From contig JAJHRE010000004.1 of NCBI GenBank assembly GCA_020832985.1, forward strand, positions 1 to 44,532: a DNA stretch of 44,532 bases. The letters are read 5' to 3'. Position 1 is the first letter of the stretch. The number at the start of each line of letters is the position of its first letter. A program made the translations under genes and the position numbers. This document shows positions 8,557-17,836 of this stretch, piece by piece. The notes beneath the pieces are model-generated. The model was given only the letters and a program-made list of their open reading frames with translations, had not been told where the DNA came from and searched no databases. The stretch comes from Desulfurococcaceae archaeon (lineage in GTDB: Archaea; Thermoproteota; Thermoprotei_A; Sulfolobales; NBVN01).

Positions 8557-9615
8557 ATGGTGATGGGTATTTCCAAGATATCTAAGATAATAACGTTAAG
8601 TCATGGTGGTGGGGGTAGGGAGATGTGGGAGTTAATAAATGATTTGATAGTTTCTAAAGTTCCTGAGAAGTTTAGGAATGTCTTAGATGGTGTAGGTCTC
8701 GATGTATTAGATGATGGTGTAGCTATTAAGGTAGGTGATGTATATGTCGTTATGTCTATAGACTCATACACAGTAAAACCTCCTATCTTCCCAGGCGGTG
8801 ATTTAGGTGTACTTGCAGCTTCAGGAACTATTAATGATTTACTCATGATGGGTGCTAAACCTGTAGGTATTATCGATGCTTTAGTTGTTGAGGAGGGTAT
8901 GGAGGTGGATTTAGTGAATGGTTTAATACAGTCATTAATAAATACAGCAGTTTCTGAAGGTGTTGCAGTATTAGGCGGTGATTTTAAGGTCATGCCTAAG
9001 GGTTCGTTAGACGGTATTATAATAACTACTGCTGGTATAGGGATAGCACGTAAGTTAATAGTTGATGTTAATATTAGGGTAGGGGATAAAGTAATTGTTA
9101 CAGGTCCTATAGCAGATCATGGAGCTACGGTAATCGCAGCTCAATTAGGATTACTTAACATGTCTAAAGACTTAGTAAGTGATGTAAGACCCCTGAGTAA
9201 GTACATGTTACCCTTAATAGATACTTACGGAGACCACATCCACGCAGCTAGGGATCCTACTAGAGGTGGTTTAGCATCAACTCTAAATGAGTGGGTAGTT
9301 AATAGAGACTTAACAATAATTGTTGATAGGTCTAAAATACCTATTAGAGAACCTGTTAAGAAATTCTTAGATATGTTAGGTATAGACCCACTTAACGTAG
9401 CTTCTGAAGGTGTTGCAGTATTAGCTGTTGACCCGGTAGTAGCTGATGAGGTAGTTAGTTATTTACGAAGGTTAGGACTTGATAAAGCATCAATAGTAGG
9501 TGAGGTGGTTAAACCACCTTCAGGAATTGCTAGAGGTAGAGTACTAGCTAAGACTGAAGTCGGTGGTATAACATTTATTGAAGCATCATCATCCCCAACA
9601 CCTAGAATTTGCTAA
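8557..9615 (+). CDS. hypE: Hydrogenase maturation protein HypE
   Basis: HypE dehydrates a carbamoyl group on its own C-terminal cysteine to a thiocyanate, supplying cyanide ligands for the iron of [NiFe] hydrogenases. The 352-residue protein has the AIR-synthase fold signature LSHGGGGREM near the N-terminus, the DPTRGG segment in the second half, and ends exactly in the diagnostic PRIC, whose last residue (C352) is the modified cysteine. This makes a true HypE much more likely than a PurM or SelD paralogue. The start is ATG 8557. Its usual partners (hypA, B, C, D, F) and hydrogenase subunits are not in the window. Confidence 0.95.
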   Translation: MVMGISKISKIITLSHGGGGREMWELINDLIVSKVPEKFRNVLDGVGLDVLDDGVAIKVGDVYVVMSIDSYTVKPPIFPGGDLGVLAASGTINDLLMMGAKPVGIIDALVVEEGMEVDLVNGLIQSLINTAVSEGVAVLGGDFKVMPKGSLDGIIITTAGIGIARKLIVDVNIRVGDKVIVTGPIADHGATVIAAQLGLLNMSKDLVSDVRPLSKYMLPLIDTYGDHIHAARDPTRGGLASTLNEWVVNRDLTIIVDRSKIPIREPVKKFLDMLGIDPLNVASEGVAVLAVDPVVADEVVSYLRRLGLDKASIVGEVVKPPSGIARGRVLAKTEVGGITFIEASSSPTPRIC

Positions 9616-9653
9616 CTATTTAATCCCTAAATCCATTAGTTTTCAGTGATATC

Positions 9654-10535
9654 ATGGATGAAGTATTAATAGGTATATTAGCAGCTATGATAGCTACTAT
9701 CTCATGGTCTTTAGCACCAATAACTATTAAATTAGGTATTAAGTCCGATATAGACTTAATAGCTTTAACCGGTGTTAGAGGGTTAGTAGCGTTTATCTTA
9801 TTAATCCCGTTCTGTATTCCTAACATACTTACTTATAACCTAAGTTACTATGATGTTATCTTAATACTTATTTCAAGTATTTTAATAGGTATCAGTGATT
9901 TATTCTATATAGAAGCTATTAAGAGATTAGGGAGTTGGAAAGCAATTTTAATAGCTTATCAATACATCCTAATAGCTCAAATACTTGCTTACCTACTACT
10001 TAATGAGGTCAGAGGTATTTACGCAGTCTTCTTCACACCTATAGCGTTATTAGGTATTTACATAGCATTAAGCGGTGGTGAGTCCCTAACTACTAAAGAT
10101 AAGATCAACTTCCTAATAGCATACACACCAGCTATTTTCTGGGGAGTCGCTACAGTCATCAGTAAGTACCTAACATCTACTGTAGATGCTGTCTTAATAG
10201 CTACTTTAAGAGCGTTCTTCATAGCCCTGATATTCATGTCTTTAGGTATTAGACGTATGAGAGGTTTTAGTAATTTAAGTAGGTTTGGCTTACTCTCTCT
10301 ACTGGCCTCAGGATTCTTCACACATGTTGGGGGTTTTCTAACGTTTCTATACGCGCTTAAGTTCGTAGGGACATTCATATCTACGCTTACTAACTCTATA
10401 GGACCGCTAATAACTCAGTTCCTAGCTAGTAGGTTAAGTAAGGAAGGTTTAAATCCTAGACATATAGTTGGTGCGTTAGTTACTACTAGTTCTATAGTGT
10501 TGGCGTTAATGCTTAACATGTTTAATATTGTTTAA
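9654..10535 (+). CDS. EamA/DMT-family transporter
   Basis: The 293-residue protein has about ten transmembrane helices in two EamA repeats, the normal full length for the drug/metabolite transporter superfamily. The first repeat ends near LAYLLLNEVRG and the second spans roughly residues 150-290. Substrates in this family range from amino acids and nucleotides to drugs, and none is indicated here. The start is ATG 9654. It lies 38 bases after hypE and just before the B3/B4 protein on the same strand, but a functional link is not evident. Confidence 0.88.
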   Translation: MDEVLIGILAAMIATISWSLAPITIKLGIKSDIDLIALTGVRGLVAFILLIPFCIPNILTYNLSYYDVILILISSILIGISDLFYIEAIKRLGSWKAILIAYQYILIAQILAYLLLNEVRGIYAVFFTPIALLGIYIALSGGESLTTKDKINFLIAYTPAIFWGVATVISKYLTSTVDAVLIATLRAFFIALIFMSLGIRRMRGFSNLSRFGLLSLLASGFFTHVGGFLTFLYALKFVGTFISTLTNSIGPLITQFLASRLSKEGLNPRHIVGALVTTSSIVLALMLNMFNIV

Positions 10536-10559
10536 AGACTTCCCCAGGTAGTTTCTTAA

Positions 10560-11249
10560 GTGGTGTGTATGATGGTATCTGTATATGTTGATGAGGATGT
10601 ATCTCGTTTTGAGATTTCGGTGTTCTACGCTACTGTGGGGGAGGTTATTGTGGAGAAGGATAGAGTTGATTTGAGGGAATATGCTAGGAGCTTAGTTAAT
10701 AATCTAGTAAGTACTTACAGTGTTGATAGGGTTAAGGACATACCTATAATTAGGTTTTATAGAGATATCATGTGGAGGTTAGGTATAGACCCTACTAAGG
10801 TTAGGGTAAGTAGTGAGGCGTTATTGAGGAGAGTGTTGAGAGGGGGTTCTTTCCCAGCAATTAACAATGTAGTTGATGCCTGTAACTTAGCTAGTTTAGA
10901 GACGTTAATACCGATAAGTGTATTTGACTTAAGTAAGATTAGAGGTGATTTAAGACTTCGTAAAGCTAAACCTAATGAGGTGTTCGTAAGTCTAGACGGT
11001 ACTGAAAGGTTACTTACAGGTGATGAGGTGGTCTTAGCCGATGATTCAGGTAATATCCTTAACCTATACCCACATAGGGATTCAAAGATAGCTTCAGTGG
11101 ATATGAGTACTAGGAGTGTTTTAGTGATTGCTTACGGAGCTCCAGGAGTACCTCAATCGCTGGTTAGAGGAGCTGTTGAGAAGTCACTTAAGTATTTAAT
11201 GATGTTTAGTAATGCTAAGTACTTAAGTGATGTTTTAAAAGCTAAGTAA
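10560..11249 (+). CDS. B3/B4 tRNA-binding domain protein
   Basis: The 229-residue protein matches the free-standing B3/B4 domain family, related to the editing-type domain of the phenylalanyl-tRNA synthetase beta chain. Supporting segments are IPIIRFYRDIMWRLGIDP near residues 61-78, then LRRVLRGGSFPAINNVVD, and DGTERLLTGDEVV further on. Family members may clear mischarged tRNA or amino acids, but this is unproven. Start choices are close together: GTG 10560, GTG 10563, ATG 10569 and ATG 10572. It lies 31 bases before the MoaD-MoaE gene on the same strand. Confidence 0.85.
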   Translation: MVCMMVSVYVDEDVSRFEISVFYATVGEVIVEKDRVDLREYARSLVNNLVSTYSVDRVKDIPIIRFYRDIMWRLGIDPTKVRVSSEALLRRVLRGGSFPAINNVVDACNLASLETLIPISVFDLSKIRGDLRLRKAKPNEVFVSLDGTERLLTGDEVVLADDSGNILNLYPHRDSKIASVDMSTRSVLVIAYGAPGVPQSLVRGAVEKSLKYLMMFSNAKYLSDVLKAK

Positions 11250-11280
11250 AACTAAGTATACATAGTGGGGTTAGTCATAC

Positions 11281-12000
11281 ATGTATGTTAAGGTTCGATA
11301 TTACGCACTATTTAGGGAAATTACTAAATGTTTTGAAGAGGATTTACTATTAGATAATTCTTCATCGTTGGATGACCTACTAAACAAGATCTCATTAAAA
11401 TACCCTAAACTAGGTAAGTATTTAGAGTCCGGTATGTTTATAGTACTTCATAACCAGCAAGCAGTATCTGATAAAGACTTAAAAACAATTTTAAGAGATG
11501 GTGATGTAGTTGATTTAATGCCACCGCCTTCTGGAGGTTCTATAGAAGTTAGGTTACTTAAGGATGAGGATAAGGTAGTACTTGATGATGTGATGAGTGA
11601 GTTGAAGAGTGTTGACGGTATTGAGGAAGCCGGGGCAGTAGTTATCTACGTAGGTTTCGTTAAAGGTGTTGTTAGTGGTGTTAAAGTGTATGAGTTAAAG
11701 TATGAGGTTAATGAGGATTACACGTTAAAGGCAATAAATAAGATCTTAAGTGATGTAGTAGCTAAGAATAAGAACATCAAGGCTGTTAAGGTATTCCATA
11801 GGGTAGGTACTTACAGACCTGGTGATGACGTTCTCTACGTATTCATAGTTGGTGTTAGTAGACATGATGTAATACCTGCGTTGACGGAGATTATTGAGAG
11901 GATTAAACATGAGACAGGTATATGGAAGCTTGAGAGAAGAGATGATGGTTATTTCTGGGTCTTAGGTGATGGGGTTAGGATTAAAAGTGAGGTACAGTGA
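11281..12000 (+). CDS. Fused molybdopterin synthase, MoaD-MoaE
   Basis: One 239-residue chain holds both subunits of molybdopterin synthase. Residues 1-86 are a ubiquitin-fold MoaD ending in PPPSGG (Gly85-Gly86), the place where free MoaD is thiocarboxylated. Residues 87-239 are MoaE, with the VGFVKG segment, the FHRVG motif near 176-180 and the ETGIWKLE stretch with the active-site-type lysine near the end. The enzyme inserts two sulfurs into cyclic pyranopterin monophosphate. In separate subunits the MoaD Gly-Gly tail must be free, so the fusion implies cleavage after Gly86 or another mechanism. A comparable fusion, MoaX of Mycobacterium tuberculosis, is cleaved. The start is ATG 11281. There is no stop or frame change between the domains. 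Confidence 0.92.
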   Translation: MYVKVRYYALFREITKCFEEDLLLDNSSSLDDLLNKISLKYPKLGKYLESGMFIVLHNQQAVSDKDLKTILRDGDVVDLMPPPSGGSIEVRLLKDEDKVVLDDVMSELKSVDGIEEAGAVVIYVGFVKGVVSGVKVYELKYEVNEDYTLKAINKILSDVVAKNKNIKAVKVFHRVGTYRPGDDVLYVFIVGVSRHDVIPALTEIIERIKHETGIWKLERRDDGYFWVLGDGVRIKSEVQ

Positions 12001-12121
12001 GCTTCCGGTAAGAATTAACCATTAACTACTAACACTGCTATGTTATAGCGGTTGAATATGAATACCTTCTGATCAATACTATAGATTTCCTTAGGACTCT
12101 GTCTTTAATGGTTGGTATGTA

Positions 12122-13018
12122 ATGATAGTTCTTAAGGGTTGGGACGGTTATTCCTTAAGACTAACTCTATACCCATCGTTTTCATTATCGATGTTTAAAC
12201 TAGATGATGGTGTATACCTAAAGTACTTAGGTTCATGTAAGGGTTTAAGGATTTATGACTATGGTTATGATGTGGTTGTATTAGGTGGTTATTGCGATAT
12301 TGATTATGTGAGGGAGTTATGTGGAGTTTTAGATGATCCGTTAAATTATGTTTATGAAGTAGATCCCAGGTTTAACGATGTGTATCACTACTTGGTTACT
12401 CAGTGGAGAGGTGTTGGTTTATCTACGGCTACTAGGGATTTAGATTACGTTTTCATATCTATATTCTTATCTAAGAGGACTTCATATCATGATCGTGTCT
12501 TACAATGGGTGAATTCATTATTTAACATTATAGATAATCCTGAGGACTTAATCAATATAGATACTTCTAATCTATTTAAACCACCTCAAATGAGAGAATT
12601 AAGTGATGTATTTAAGGAATACTTCTATAATGTTAGACCATATGTTGTTAGGGGGAATATCAACGACGTCAGGTATAATTTACTAAGGATTAAGGGTGTA
12701 GGGCCTAAAATCACTTACGCATACCTACTACATGCTATGAGGTTTACTGAAATAGCTCCGATAGACACACACTTTAATTACTTCATCTTTAACGTCTTAG
12801 GCTTAAAATACGGTATGCCTAAAAAGGAGTTATGTCTTAAATATGATTGTAGTAAGTGTAATAGTAATTGTGTTATGAGGGAATTAAGATCATTCTTCGG
12901 TAAATCATTAGGTTATCTACAAACGGTAGTCTACGTTCATGTTAAGATATTATGTAAGAAGGGTAGATGTTATGAGTGTGTCTTAAGGAAGTATAGGCTA
13001 TGTAAGCTTAAGTCTTAA
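12122..13018 (+). CDS. OGG1-like DNA glycosylase/AP lyase (HhH-GPD)
   Basis: This 298-residue protein has an HhH-GPD core near residues 188-222: the hairpin segment IKGVGPK with K196, and APIDTH with D215. The 19-residue spacing equals that between catalytic K249 and D268 of human OGG1, so a bifunctional glycosylase/AP lyase acting on oxidised guanine is likely. The N-terminal 100 residues match the divergent OGG1/AlkA beta domain only loosely. The C-terminal region is cysteine-rich (CLKYDCSKCNSNC and CKKGRCYECV, then RKYRLC), suggesting zinc or an iron-sulfur cluster, which is unusual for OGG1. The start is ATG 12122. It appears to be a single-gene transcript with its own upstream region of 120 bases. 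Confidence 0.85.
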   Translation: MIVLKGWDGYSLRLTLYPSFSLSMFKLDDGVYLKYLGSCKGLRIYDYGYDVVVLGGYCDIDYVRELCGVLDDPLNYVYEVDPRFNDVYHYLVTQWRGVGLSTATRDLDYVFISIFLSKRTSYHDRVLQWVNSLFNIIDNPEDLINIDTSNLFKPPQMRELSDVFKEYFYNVRPYVVRGNINDVRYNLLRIKGVGPKITYAYLLHAMRFTEIAPIDTHFNYFIFNVLGLKYGMPKKELCLKYDCSKCNSNCVMRELRSFFGKSLGYLQTVVYVHVKILCKKGRCYECVLRKYRLCKLKS

Positions 13019-13162
13019 CTAATGATTTACGGTTTAGTCAGAGCTTACATAAATTGATCTCTAGAGAAGATTATTGAAGAAGTATTTTACAGGTAATATG
13101 TAAAAATATAAGGATATCAGTTACTAAAGATCGGGTATTTTACCTATGTCTGAGGTAGTGAG

Positions 13163-14566
13163 GTGTTTATGGTGAGCCACGATAAACTAGAGCTATCGAT
13201 GAGGAGGTTAAGTGAGGTTGTAGAGGTAGGACAAATAGATGAGTTGAAGGAATTACTATCTCATTTTTCTCCATATGAGTATATCGAAGTTCTTGAACGT
13301 CTAGATCTTAAGATGAGGAGTTACATACTACCTTATATACCCTTGAATAACTTGAAGGTTGTTTTAAGTAAATTACCTGATGATGTGGTTTTTGAGTTGT
13401 TAAGAGTTAAAGGTATTGATGAATTTGCTAAGGTACTTACTGAGATGCCGTCGGATGACGTTGCAGATGTACTACTTAAGATACCTCCTAAGTTTAGACA
13501 TAAGTTAATGAATTTAATACCTCATTGGAAGTTAAATGAGATCTCAGCACTTCTTAAGTATCCTAGTGAGAGTGTCGGTAGTATAATGACTCCTCAAGTC
13601 CCTATATTCTCATATAAACTCACCGTAGGTGATGTTATTAAGGAATATATTGCTAAGAGTGAGTTAGGCCTTTATGATAAGCACTTCTACGTATATGCCG
13701 TAGATGAGGAAAAGAGAATTGTTGGGTGGGTAGATGTTAAGACACTCATAAGTAGGCCTAAGGATAAGTTATTAAGAGATGTTGTGAGTAAGCCTCCAGT
13801 AGTTGTTAACGTTTACTCTGACCGTGAGGAAGTAGCTAGAGTAGCTATAAAATTCGACTTACTCGAGGTCCCTGTAGTTGATAATGAAGGTAGGTTAGTA
13901 GGTATTGTAACATTAGATGATGTACTTGATGTAGCTATTAGTGAGTATGGTGAGGATCTCTTAAGGTTTGGTGGTTTTGTTGAGACTGTTAGAGGTAGGT
14001 ACTTGACTGTGAGTAGCGCCTCTATAGTTAAGAGGAGATTCTTACCGTTAGTATGGTTATATCTAATGAATACTGTTACAGGAGGTATAGTAGCTTCATT
14101 TACAGGTATTATAGAGAGAATAGCCGTTTTAGCAGCATTCTTACCGATGTTAGCTGATAACTCAGGTAATGTAGGGGCACAGGCATCAACATTTGTAATA
14201 AGGAGTTTAGCGATAGGTGAGGTAAGACCTCAAGACTTATTAAGGGTTTTGAAGAAGGAGGTTAGTGTATCGTTACTATTAGTTCTGTTATTATCACCGA
14301 TATCCTTCTCTATAGCTTCACTAATAACTTACCTAGCCTATACGAACACCGATTACTCTATCATAGTAGGTATCGTGGTTAGTGTAGCATTGATTACATC
14401 AACATTAATCTCAGATTTAGTAGGTGCTTTACTACCGTTAATAGCTTCGCGAGTAAATATAGATCCAGCATCGATTTCAGCACCGTTAATAACCACTATA
14501 GGTGATATCATAACAGCAACTACTTACTTTATGATAGCTACTTCCTTACTTTCATATTTAAGTTAA
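13163..14566 (+). CDS. mgtE: MgtE-type magnesium transporter/channel
   Basis: The 467-residue protein has the standard MgtE plan: an acidic helical N-domain (about 1-130, with repeated LPSDDVADVLLKIP-like turns), two CBS domains (about 138-270, including IMTPQVP and VDNEGRLVGIVTLDD), a linker helix, and five transmembrane helices (about 295-465) with the pore-lining segment PMLADNSGNVGAQ. MgtE admits Mg2+ and is closed by Mg2+ bound to the cytosolic domains. The start is GTG 13163, or ATG 13169; GAGGTAG precedes the GTG at suitable distance. The metzincin gene begins 20 bases after its stop. Confidence 0.95.
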   Translation: MFMVSHDKLELSMRRLSEVVEVGQIDELKELLSHFSPYEYIEVLERLDLKMRSYILPYIPLNNLKVVLSKLPDDVVFELLRVKGIDEFAKVLTEMPSDDVADVLLKIPPKFRHKLMNLIPHWKLNEISALLKYPSESVGSIMTPQVPIFSYKLTVGDVIKEYIAKSELGLYDKHFYVYAVDEEKRIVGWVDVKTLISRPKDKLLRDVVSKPPVVVNVYSDREEVARVAIKFDLLEVPVVDNEGRLVGIVTLDDVLDVAISEYGEDLLRFGGFVETVRGRYLTVSSASIVKRRFLPLVWLYLMNTVTGGIVASFTGIIERIAVLAAFLPMLADNSGNVGAQASTFVIRSLAIGEVRPQDLLRVLKKEVSVSLLLVLLLSPISFSIASLITYLAYTNTDYSIIVGIVVSVALITSTLISDLVGALLPLIASRVNIDPASISAPLITTIGDIITATTYFMIATSLLSYLS

Positions 14567-14586
14567 GGTTAAAAGTTATGTAGTGA

Positions 14587-15906
14587 TTGAATAGTTGGTG
14601 GAGGTTAATAGTAAAAGCACTCATAGTTCTACTACTAATACTGTTGTCCTCCTTACTTTCCCAATACTTAGGGGTATTGCCAGTAAGTAAGTTAGAGAGT
14701 TCTGGGAGGGAGGTTATAGGTTTTAGTGTATGTGATGCTTCTTTTAGTGATATGTCATGTGATGTTATGGTAGGTGATGAGAACATAATTAGAAGTTGTA
14801 GCGGTGTTGTATGTATCTCTAGGATTATCTACGATGATAACTACTCCGAACCTCCAGACATCATCTTCGGTAGGAAATACTTCAACGGTGGGTTAGTAGA
14901 GTATATAGATTTGAAGGGTTATGAGATCAAGAGGACAGTCATAGTTAACATCACCACACGTACCGAAGCTAAATTAGTTAGTATTGAGGAGAGCTTAGAT
15001 GAATTCGTACTCAGGAATGTATGTATTAGTGAGTTTTATGAAGATATACCAACCCCTCAGTTAAATTACTTATTTAACAAGTCCATCAAGTTAGATTTGA
15101 TAATACTATCACCAACTAAGACTTACTGCAACGTAAGTGGTTGTCAATACTCATATCACGTACTTACTAATAAGTCATTACTAAGTTATTATATGGAAGC
15201 GTTAGATATTTGGAGATTAGTACTTAATAAGTTCTTCAATTACGACTTAATATCAGTAGTCCGTGACGATATTAACATAGATTTCAACGTATTCATATCA
15301 GGTGATAAAGTAGTAGATGTAGAGGATTTTCTAACGTATATTAAGTTATGGTTACCCAGTAATGATAATTTAATAGTAGTTGTTGAAATACCTAAGCCTG
15401 CTAGAGTTGGTGGTGAGGAACTCCTAGCATTCACTTACAGAAACTTCATATTCTTAAGTAGGAGGGATGTCAGTATAATAGCTCATGAGATAGGGCATGT
15501 TTTAGGCTTAACTCACCCTTTAATTAGTGAGGAGTGGCTTAACACCGTATTTTACGAGTCAATTATGCTGAAATACTCATCAAGTAATAGGAGGAGGTTT
15601 ACATTAGGTGATTTCATAGGTTTATCACATATATTATTCTTACTTGAAGATAGTGTCGGACGTGAACAACTCACTAATAAGTTGAAGGAGGTTGGGATAG
15701 ATCCTGAGAATATGTGTGTTATACTCCCAATGGTTAAGAGGGTATATGTTGCTAGGGAGATTCCTAGGGTGTTATCAACCATTATTAGTGAGGGTCTAGT
15801 AGTATTTGATGTTGATGAGTATGGAGGTCTTAAAAGTATTAACTACAGTCTTAACATACTCGATATTCTTAAAGTATTCAGTAGTAGATACGTTAGTTCC
15901 TATTAA
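14587..15906 (+). CDS. Membrane-anchored or secreted metzincin-type metalloprotease
   Basis: The 439-residue protein starts with a hydrophobic segment (about 9-28, rich in Leu) that acts as a signal peptide or anchor, so most of it is outside the cell. Residues 300-310 read HEIGHVLGLTH, the metzincin zinc site HExxHxxGxxH, and the ESIMLKY segment about 17 residues later resembles the methionine turn. These together point to a matrixin-like zinc endopeptidase rather than an archaemetzincin, which is smaller and has extra cysteines. The first 170 or so residues, with several N-x-S/T sequons, may be a propeptide or binding domain that I do not recognise. The start is TTG 14587. Its 3' end overlaps the convergent DUF99 gene by 14 bases. 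Confidence 0.8.
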   Translation: MNSWWRLIVKALIVLLLILLSSLLSQYLGVLPVSKLESSGREVIGFSVCDASFSDMSCDVMVGDENIIRSCSGVVCISRIIYDDNYSEPPDIIFGRKYFNGGLVEYIDLKGYEIKRTVIVNITTRTEAKLVSIEESLDEFVLRNVCISEFYEDIPTPQLNYLFNKSIKLDLIILSPTKTYCNVSGCQYSYHVLTNKSLLSYYMEALDIWRLVLNKFFNYDLISVVRDDINIDFNVFISGDKVVDVEDFLTYIKLWLPSNDNLIVVVEIPKPARVGGEELLAFTYRNFIFLSRRDVSIIAHEIGHVLGLTHPLISEEWLNTVFYESIMLKYSSSNRRRFTLGDFIGLSHILFLLEDSVGREQLTNKLKEVGIDPENMCVILPMVKRVYVAREIPRVLSTIISEGLVVFDVDEYGGLKSINYSLNILDILKVFSSRYVSSY

Positions 15907-16486
15907 TAATTTCTAATAGTGATGTGTTCTTAGTTAGACCTGAAGCTACTATATCAGCTAGTCTTAAGGGTTCTGGATACTGACTTATATTCTGTAGCCT
16001 TACTATTATGTTGTAAGCCTCGTGGATATCAATACCGGTTAATGATATTATTAGATTTCCTTTAGGTGTTGTGATTTCATAAGATTTATTGTAAGTCCTC
16101 TCTATTACGGAATACCTAACTAACCAATCGTTAAAGTTCTTCATTAATGCCTCCTTAACTAAGTTGAGGTTTAACCTATGCTTAAACACTGTTATCACAG
16201 GGATTAATGTTTTGTTATAGATTACTTCCGGGTCTATGATGTTGAAACCTGCATATGTTACCCCGTCTAAGAATATCACTCTGTACTTATCCTTCAGTGA
16301 TTCTATATTCTTAAGTAGTACCTCAGTACCGTCTAAACCGTCGATAGTTATTAAAGATAACTTAACCTTAGTTATTGTTAGGTCTCTACATTCAACTAAA
16401 GCTAGTAATGTCTTCTTGTTGGACTTCTTATAACTTGTTGGGAAGTATCCGTCATCTACCCCTAAAGTTCTTAATGATTGATCCAA
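15893..16486 (-). CDS. DUF99 (UPF0215, endonuclease V-like) protein
   Basis: The 197-residue protein matches the archaeal DUF99 family: LGVDDGYF near the start, then IDGLDGTE, the strongly conserved [14 protein letters not shown] in the middle, and the PVITV strand. The fold is related to endonuclease V, and the Asp residues of VDDG and LDG are candidate metal ligands, but biochemical function is not established. The start is TTG 16486, inside the end of the orc1/cdc6 gene (35-base overlap, different frame), so the two are probably co-transcribed. At its 3' end it overlaps the convergent protease gene by 14 bases. Confidence 0.9.
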   Translation of the reverse strand: MDQSLRTLGVDDGYFPTSYKKSNKKTLLALVECRDLTITKVKLSLITIDGLDGTEVLLKNIESLKDKYRVIFLDGVTYAGFNIIDPEVIYNKTLIPVITVFKHRLNLNLVKEALMKNFNDWLVRYSVIERTYNKSYEITTPKGNLIISLTGIDIHEAYNIIVRLQNISQYPEPLRLADIVASGLTKNTSLLEIINRN

Positions 16487-17678
16487 GTCTTTGCTCCTCT
16501 TTAAGTACTTTGAGTAAGGTCTCTACATCAGTATTTAAACTTATTAATCTAGTCTTCCCATACCTACCCCTATTTACGACCTTAGCATTTATTATACCGA
16601 CCATATCTAACTCACTGATTATATCGCTAACCCTCCTCTGTGTGACTGGGTCTAAGTTTAAACTCCTACATAAGTCTTTATATATATTATATAGGTCTCC
16701 AGTAGTTTTACTATCACCACCACTTATAGCTAGGGCTAAAAGTATTAACTTACTATGGAATGGTAATGTCTTAATCACCTCAGAGACCCTATCCTTCTCA
16801 ATCTCCATTCTAGCACTTAACACGTGGCTCTTACTTACCTTCTCAGCACCTTCCCTCTCAGCAATCTCACCAGCAACTCTTAATAAGTCTAAAGCTCTTC
16901 TAGCATCACCATGTTCTTTAGCAGCTATTGATGCACATAAGGATATAACACCATCCTCAAGTACTCCGGGTTTGAACGCTTTAGTAGCTCTACGTGTTAG
17001 TATATCCTCAAGTTGGATAGCATCGTATGGGGGGAACACAATCTCCTCCTCACCTAAGCTCGACCTGACTCTAGGGTCTAACCTATCCATGAAGTTAACA
17101 TCATTTGTTATACCTACTATAGTTACCTTCCCCCTCTTAAGCTCCTCATTAACTCTAGTTAATCTGTAGAGGAGTTCATCACCACACTTCTTAACTAACG
17201 CATCAATCTCATCCAAGATAACTATTAATGGAATACCTAAACCATCTAATGCAGTAACCACCCTCCTAAAAACCTCTGAACTCGATAACCCAGTAAACGG
17301 TACTTTAACACCTAACGTATCAGCTAACCTAGTTAAGACTCTATAGGTAGTGTCATCATATCTACAGTTAATATAACTATATTTGAAGATCTTCCCAAGC
17401 TTAGCGGCATATTCTTCAAACTTAATCAACACGTACTTAACAACAGCAGTCTTACCAGTACCTGTGAGACCGTATATGAATATATTACTAGGTCTTTCCC
17501 CCCTAAATATCGGGGCGAGAATAGCGCTAATCCTATTAATCTGTTCATCCCTATGCGGTAACTCATTAGGTATGTAATCAGGTCTAAGAACCTCCCTATC
17601 ATTAAATATGTTAGAGCTTAAACTCCTCTCAATAACCTTCTTAAATATATCCTCACTACCCACCACTAACACACTCAC
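16452..17678 (-). CDS. cdc6: Orc1/Cdc6 replication initiator
   Basis: This 408-residue AAA+ ATPase recognises archaeal replication origins and helps load the MCM helicase. Walker A is GLTGTGKT (70-77), Walker B is VILDEIDAL (153-161), a sensor-like GITND follows, and residues from about 300 on form the winged-helix DNA-binding domain. The length is standard. The start is the GTG at 17678, but two more GTG codons within the first six could be used. The 158 bases upstream hold no recognisable origin recognition box, so origin proximity cannot be claimed. Downstream it overlaps DUF99. Confidence 0.96.
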   Translation of the reverse strand: MSVLVVGSEDIFKKVIERSLSSNIFNDREVLRPDYIPNELPHRDEQINRISAILAPIFRGERPSNIFIYGLTGTGKTAVVKYVLIKFEEYAAKLGKIFKYSYINCRYDDTTYRVLTRLADTLGVKVPFTGLSSSEVFRRVVTALDGLGIPLIVILDEIDALVKKCGDELLYRLTRVNEELKRGKVTIVGITNDVNFMDRLDPRVRSSLGEEEIVFPPYDAIQLEDILTRRATKAFKPGVLEDGVISLCASIAAKEHGDARRALDLLRVAGEIAEREGAEKVSKSHVLSARMEIEKDRVSEVIKTLPFHSKLILLALAISGGDSKTTGDLYNIYKDLCRSLNLDPVTQRRVSDIISELDMVGIINAKVVNRGRYGKTRLISLNTDVETLLKVLKEEQRLGSIIKNFRGR

Positions 17679-17836
17679 AGCATCACTTATAATGAAGTAC
17701 TACTCATTTTATATCCTAAACACTCTAAAACTTATAAACACTACACCTAAATCCAATACCTCACAAAGTACTCTGTAAATCACAACCTATAAAGCAGGAC
17801 ATTCATAACTTAATTATTTTGTGGTGCAGGTAGTGT

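Noticed and set aside
16375-17169. 264-codon plus-strand open frame
   Set aside because: It is antisense to orc1/cdc6 and DUF99, whose motifs are clear; the translated sequence is low-complexity Ser/Leu typical of a shadow frame.
17679-17836. Replication origin next to orc1/cdc6
   Set aside because: No origin recognition box or mini-box repeats are visible in the intergenic DNA; proximity alone is not enough.
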